Below are positions 15,995 to 16,838 of a stretch of 16,838 nt of DNA, piece by piece. Below the pieces are notes generated by a model. That model did no database searches. It was not told the DNA's origin and worked only from the letters and a program-made list of their open reading frames with translations. The position numbers and the translations under genes are program-made. How positions within the stretch are numbered: the first letter of the stretch is position 1; the number at the start of each line of letters is the position of its first letter. The DNA lies in contig CALLXS010000022.1 of the NCBI GenBank assembly GCA_937875295.1, positions 1 through 16,838 of the forward strand, read 5' to 3'. The DNA is from an uncultured bacterium (GTDB lineage: Bacteria; Bacteroidota; Ignavibacteria; Kapaibacteriales; UBA2268).

Positions 15995-16016
15995 ATTAAT
16001 TCGAGGAGGAATTAAT
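15995..16016 (-). other. AT-rich hairpin just upstream of tRNA-Gly
   Basis: An 8-bp inverted repeat, ATTAATTC (15995-16002) and GAATTAAT (16009-16016), with a GAGGAG loop (CTCCTC on the tRNA strand), lies 7 bp before the tRNA 5' end. It could be in the tRNA precursor leader, between this tRNA and another one further upstream in the original genome, or part of a promoter region. Confidence 0.5.
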
Positions 16017-16195
16017 TATCTAATTAAATATTTTTTAATAATCAAAAAGGAATACAAAATTAAAAGAAATTATTAAATTATGCAAATTTATTTTAAATAT
16101 TCCCTATATATTTTTTAATTTTATGTGAATTTTATAAAAATAATATGTGAAATTTCTTTATTATCCTATTGATATTAATAAATTAATTAAAAATA
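16017..16195. other. AT-rich non-coding stretch that probably contains a contig junction
   Basis: About 180 bp, over 80% A+T, with no gene or RNA structure I can support. To its left the tRNA belongs with the AT-rich genome; to its right a Bacteroidales-type promoter and GC-richer gene begin. The change of source probably occurs here or a little beyond, but AT-rich intergenic DNA on both sides hides the exact point. Confidence 0.45.
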
Positions 16196-16227
16196 TTTGG
16201 CTATTTCATAAAGATTGCCTATTTTTG
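16196..16227 (+). promoter_or_regulatory. Bacteroidales-type promoter (TTTG-N20-TATTTTTG)
   Basis: The -33 box TTTG (16196-16199) and -7 box TATTTTTG (16220-16227) match the Bacteroides sigma-ABfr consensus TTTG-N19-21-TAnnTTTG exactly, with 20-bp spacing. Transcription would start near 16233-16235 and give a leader of about 150 nt before the ATG at 16385. This is the only perfect two-box match I found in the window. Confidence 0.75.
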
Positions 16228-16234
16228 TAAAATA

Positions 16235-16384
16235 TAAAAGATAATCTTGGAGATAATTCTTCTCGTGGCTGCCGAAGGGTGGCTGAGAGGTGAAGAGTCG
16301 TATGTTTTTTGAAGTGAATCAAGAGATTCACCGGAGTTGATGAAAAGTGAAATTGAAAAGTGAAATTTGATGAAGTGATTTGTT
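16235..16384 (+). promoter_or_regulatory. Long 5' leader with two tiny overlapping ORFs and repeats
   Basis: The leader contains GTGGCTG twice (16265-16271, 16279-16285) and a perfect 7-bp hairpin GTGAATC-AAGA-GATTCAC (16314-16331). A 12-codon ORF MFFEVNQEIHRS (16302-16340) overlaps by TGATG a 7-codon ORF MKSEIEK (16340-16363). The second ORF covers most of a 13-bp tandem repeat GAAAAGTGAAATT (16342-16354, 16355-16367). The layout suggests a structured or translated leader, but no known riboswitch is recognised and the mini-ORFs may be chance. Confidence 0.4.
16342..16367 (+). repeat. 13-bp perfect tandem repeat
   Basis: GAAAAGTGAAATT occurs twice back to back, 18 bp upstream of the ATG at 16385. 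It is purine-rich and could mark replication slippage or a translation-enhancing leader element. Confidence 0.85.
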
Positions 16385-16838
16385 ATGAAAAGAAAATCGA
16401 GAACTTTATTTTTTACAATGCTTGCATTGTTATTGCCTGTTGCAGCATCTGCCCAGATGTTAAAAGGGAAAATTGATGATCCTGCATTACGAGAGGGTGC
16501 AAGGCTCATTTATAATCCGGACAAGGGTGGAACGGATTTTGACGGTTATGTGATCCGCCTGCAGCCGGATGACAGGGGGGACTTCTCCTTCACCACGGAT
16601 AAGATTACGGAGCAGCCTTTCTGTATGGCTTCTGTCCGGCTGAAGGACGGCAGTGAGTACCGCTTTTTCTTGCAGCCGGGCAGCACTTTGGAAATGGAGA
16701 TCGGCAGATCCGGCAGGGTCGTGTATAAAGGGGGACATGCCGCAGAGTCCAAGGTGTTGGATCTGTATGGCAGATCATATAAGTTTGAGAAATTTTTCTC
16801 TTATGAGGATCAGGACGATACGATTCCGGTGGCCAGGA
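16385..16838 (+). CDS. Secreted Bacteroidales protein, N-terminal fragment (DUF4369/TlpA-like candidate)
   Basis: The frame is open from ATG 16385 to the window end (151 complete codons, no stop), so the C-terminus is missing. Residues 1-24 form a clear signal peptide (RTLFFTMLALLLPVAASAQ). The mature start MLKGKIDDPAL, then the beta-rich block with YRFFLQPGSTLEMEI and VVYKGGHAAESKVLDLYGRSY, resembles the DUF4369-type N-terminal domain of Bacteroidales TlpA-like thioredoxin proteins. A CxxC thioredoxin domain would then lie beyond the window. The codons differ sharply from the rest of the window: CTG, CCG, GGC and CGC are common and base content reaches 57% G+C in 16561-16620. This marks a different source genome. 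Family assignment is tentative; secreted Bacteroidales origin is fairly firm. Confidence 0.7.
   Translation, partial: MKRKSRTLFFTMLALLLPVAASAQMLKGKIDDPALREGARLIYNPDKGGTDFDGYVIRLQPDDRGDFSFTTDKITEQPFCMASVRLKDGSEYRFFLQPGSTLEMEIGRSGRVVYKGGHAAESKVLDLYGRSYKFEKFFSYEDQDDTIPVAR

Noticed and set aside
16271..16305. TPP riboswitch, from GGCTGAGAGG near 16281-16290
   Set aside because: Only the TGGCTGAGA-like piece is present; the downstream CTGATCTGGATAATGCCAGCG part is missing, and the gene is not a thiamin gene.
16487..16752. Two overlapping minus-strand ORFs of 83 and 68 codons
   Set aside because: They lie antisense to the GC-rich secreted protein, which has a signal peptide, promoter and coherent codon use; these are by-products of its GC-rich codons.
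1..16838. CRISPR array, transposon or phage module
   Set aside because: No spaced direct repeats, transposase, integrase, or phage structural gene was seen on either strand.

Overview
The window is mostly one very AT-rich bacterial genome, roughly 70% A+T in genes and over 80% between them. It encodes Bacteroidota/Chlorobiota-type (FCB group) proteins: an IgGFc-binding-domain surface protein with choice-of-anchor D (ASH/HYDIN) modules, a PD40 beta-propeller/OmpA lipoprotein, a DUF3108 protein and a PolB-exo2 nuclease. I would guess an uncultured relative of Ignavibacteria/Kapabacteria, probably from a metagenome, but the exact lineage cannot be fixed by eye. Both ends look foreign to the middle, so the window is probably a metagenomic contig with chimeric ends.

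Layout. 1-2906 (minus): a large secreted IgGFc-binding/ASH protein that turns, in frame, into the second half of a GT4 glycosyltransferase at about 285-305. 3212-4922 (plus): a small secreted cysteine-containing protein, then a NapH/NosR-like membrane polyferredoxin, each followed by a clear terminator. 7180-5006 (minus): a PolB-type 3'-5' exonuclease and an M20 zinc dipeptidase, probably cotranscribed. 7408-9174 (plus): a PorE-like lipoprotein. 9773-9225 (minus): RuvC. 9959-13988 (plus): Lon protease, then 22 bp later a ClpB that lacks its N-terminal domain, first ATPase ring and the start of its M-domain. 15669-14113 (minus): a DUF3108 protein and a HAD phosphatase, 3 bp apart. 15987-15915 (minus): tRNA-Gly(GCC) with hairpins on both sides and an intrinsic terminator. 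From about 16196 the sequence is Bacteroidales-like: a TTTG-N20-TATTTTTG promoter, a leader of about 155 nt with two tiny overlapping ORFs and a 13-bp tandem repeat, and the start of a GC-richer secreted protein cut by the window end.

How the genes relate. Lon and the ClpB fragment form a protein quality-control unit, with degradation next to a reduced disaggregase-like ATPase. The polyferredoxin probably moves electrons across or along the inner membrane, and the adjacent small secreted protein may be its periplasmic partner. The PorE-like lipoprotein would tie an outer-membrane assembly to peptidoglycan, as in type IX secretion. The other genes are housekeeping.

The most notable points are the truncated ClpB behind lon, the polyferredoxin with a periplasmic cysteine cluster and its small partner, and the two end junctions. 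The junctions are better read as assembly or recombination joins than as new fusion proteins. I see no CRISPR array, transposase, phage gene or defence cassette.
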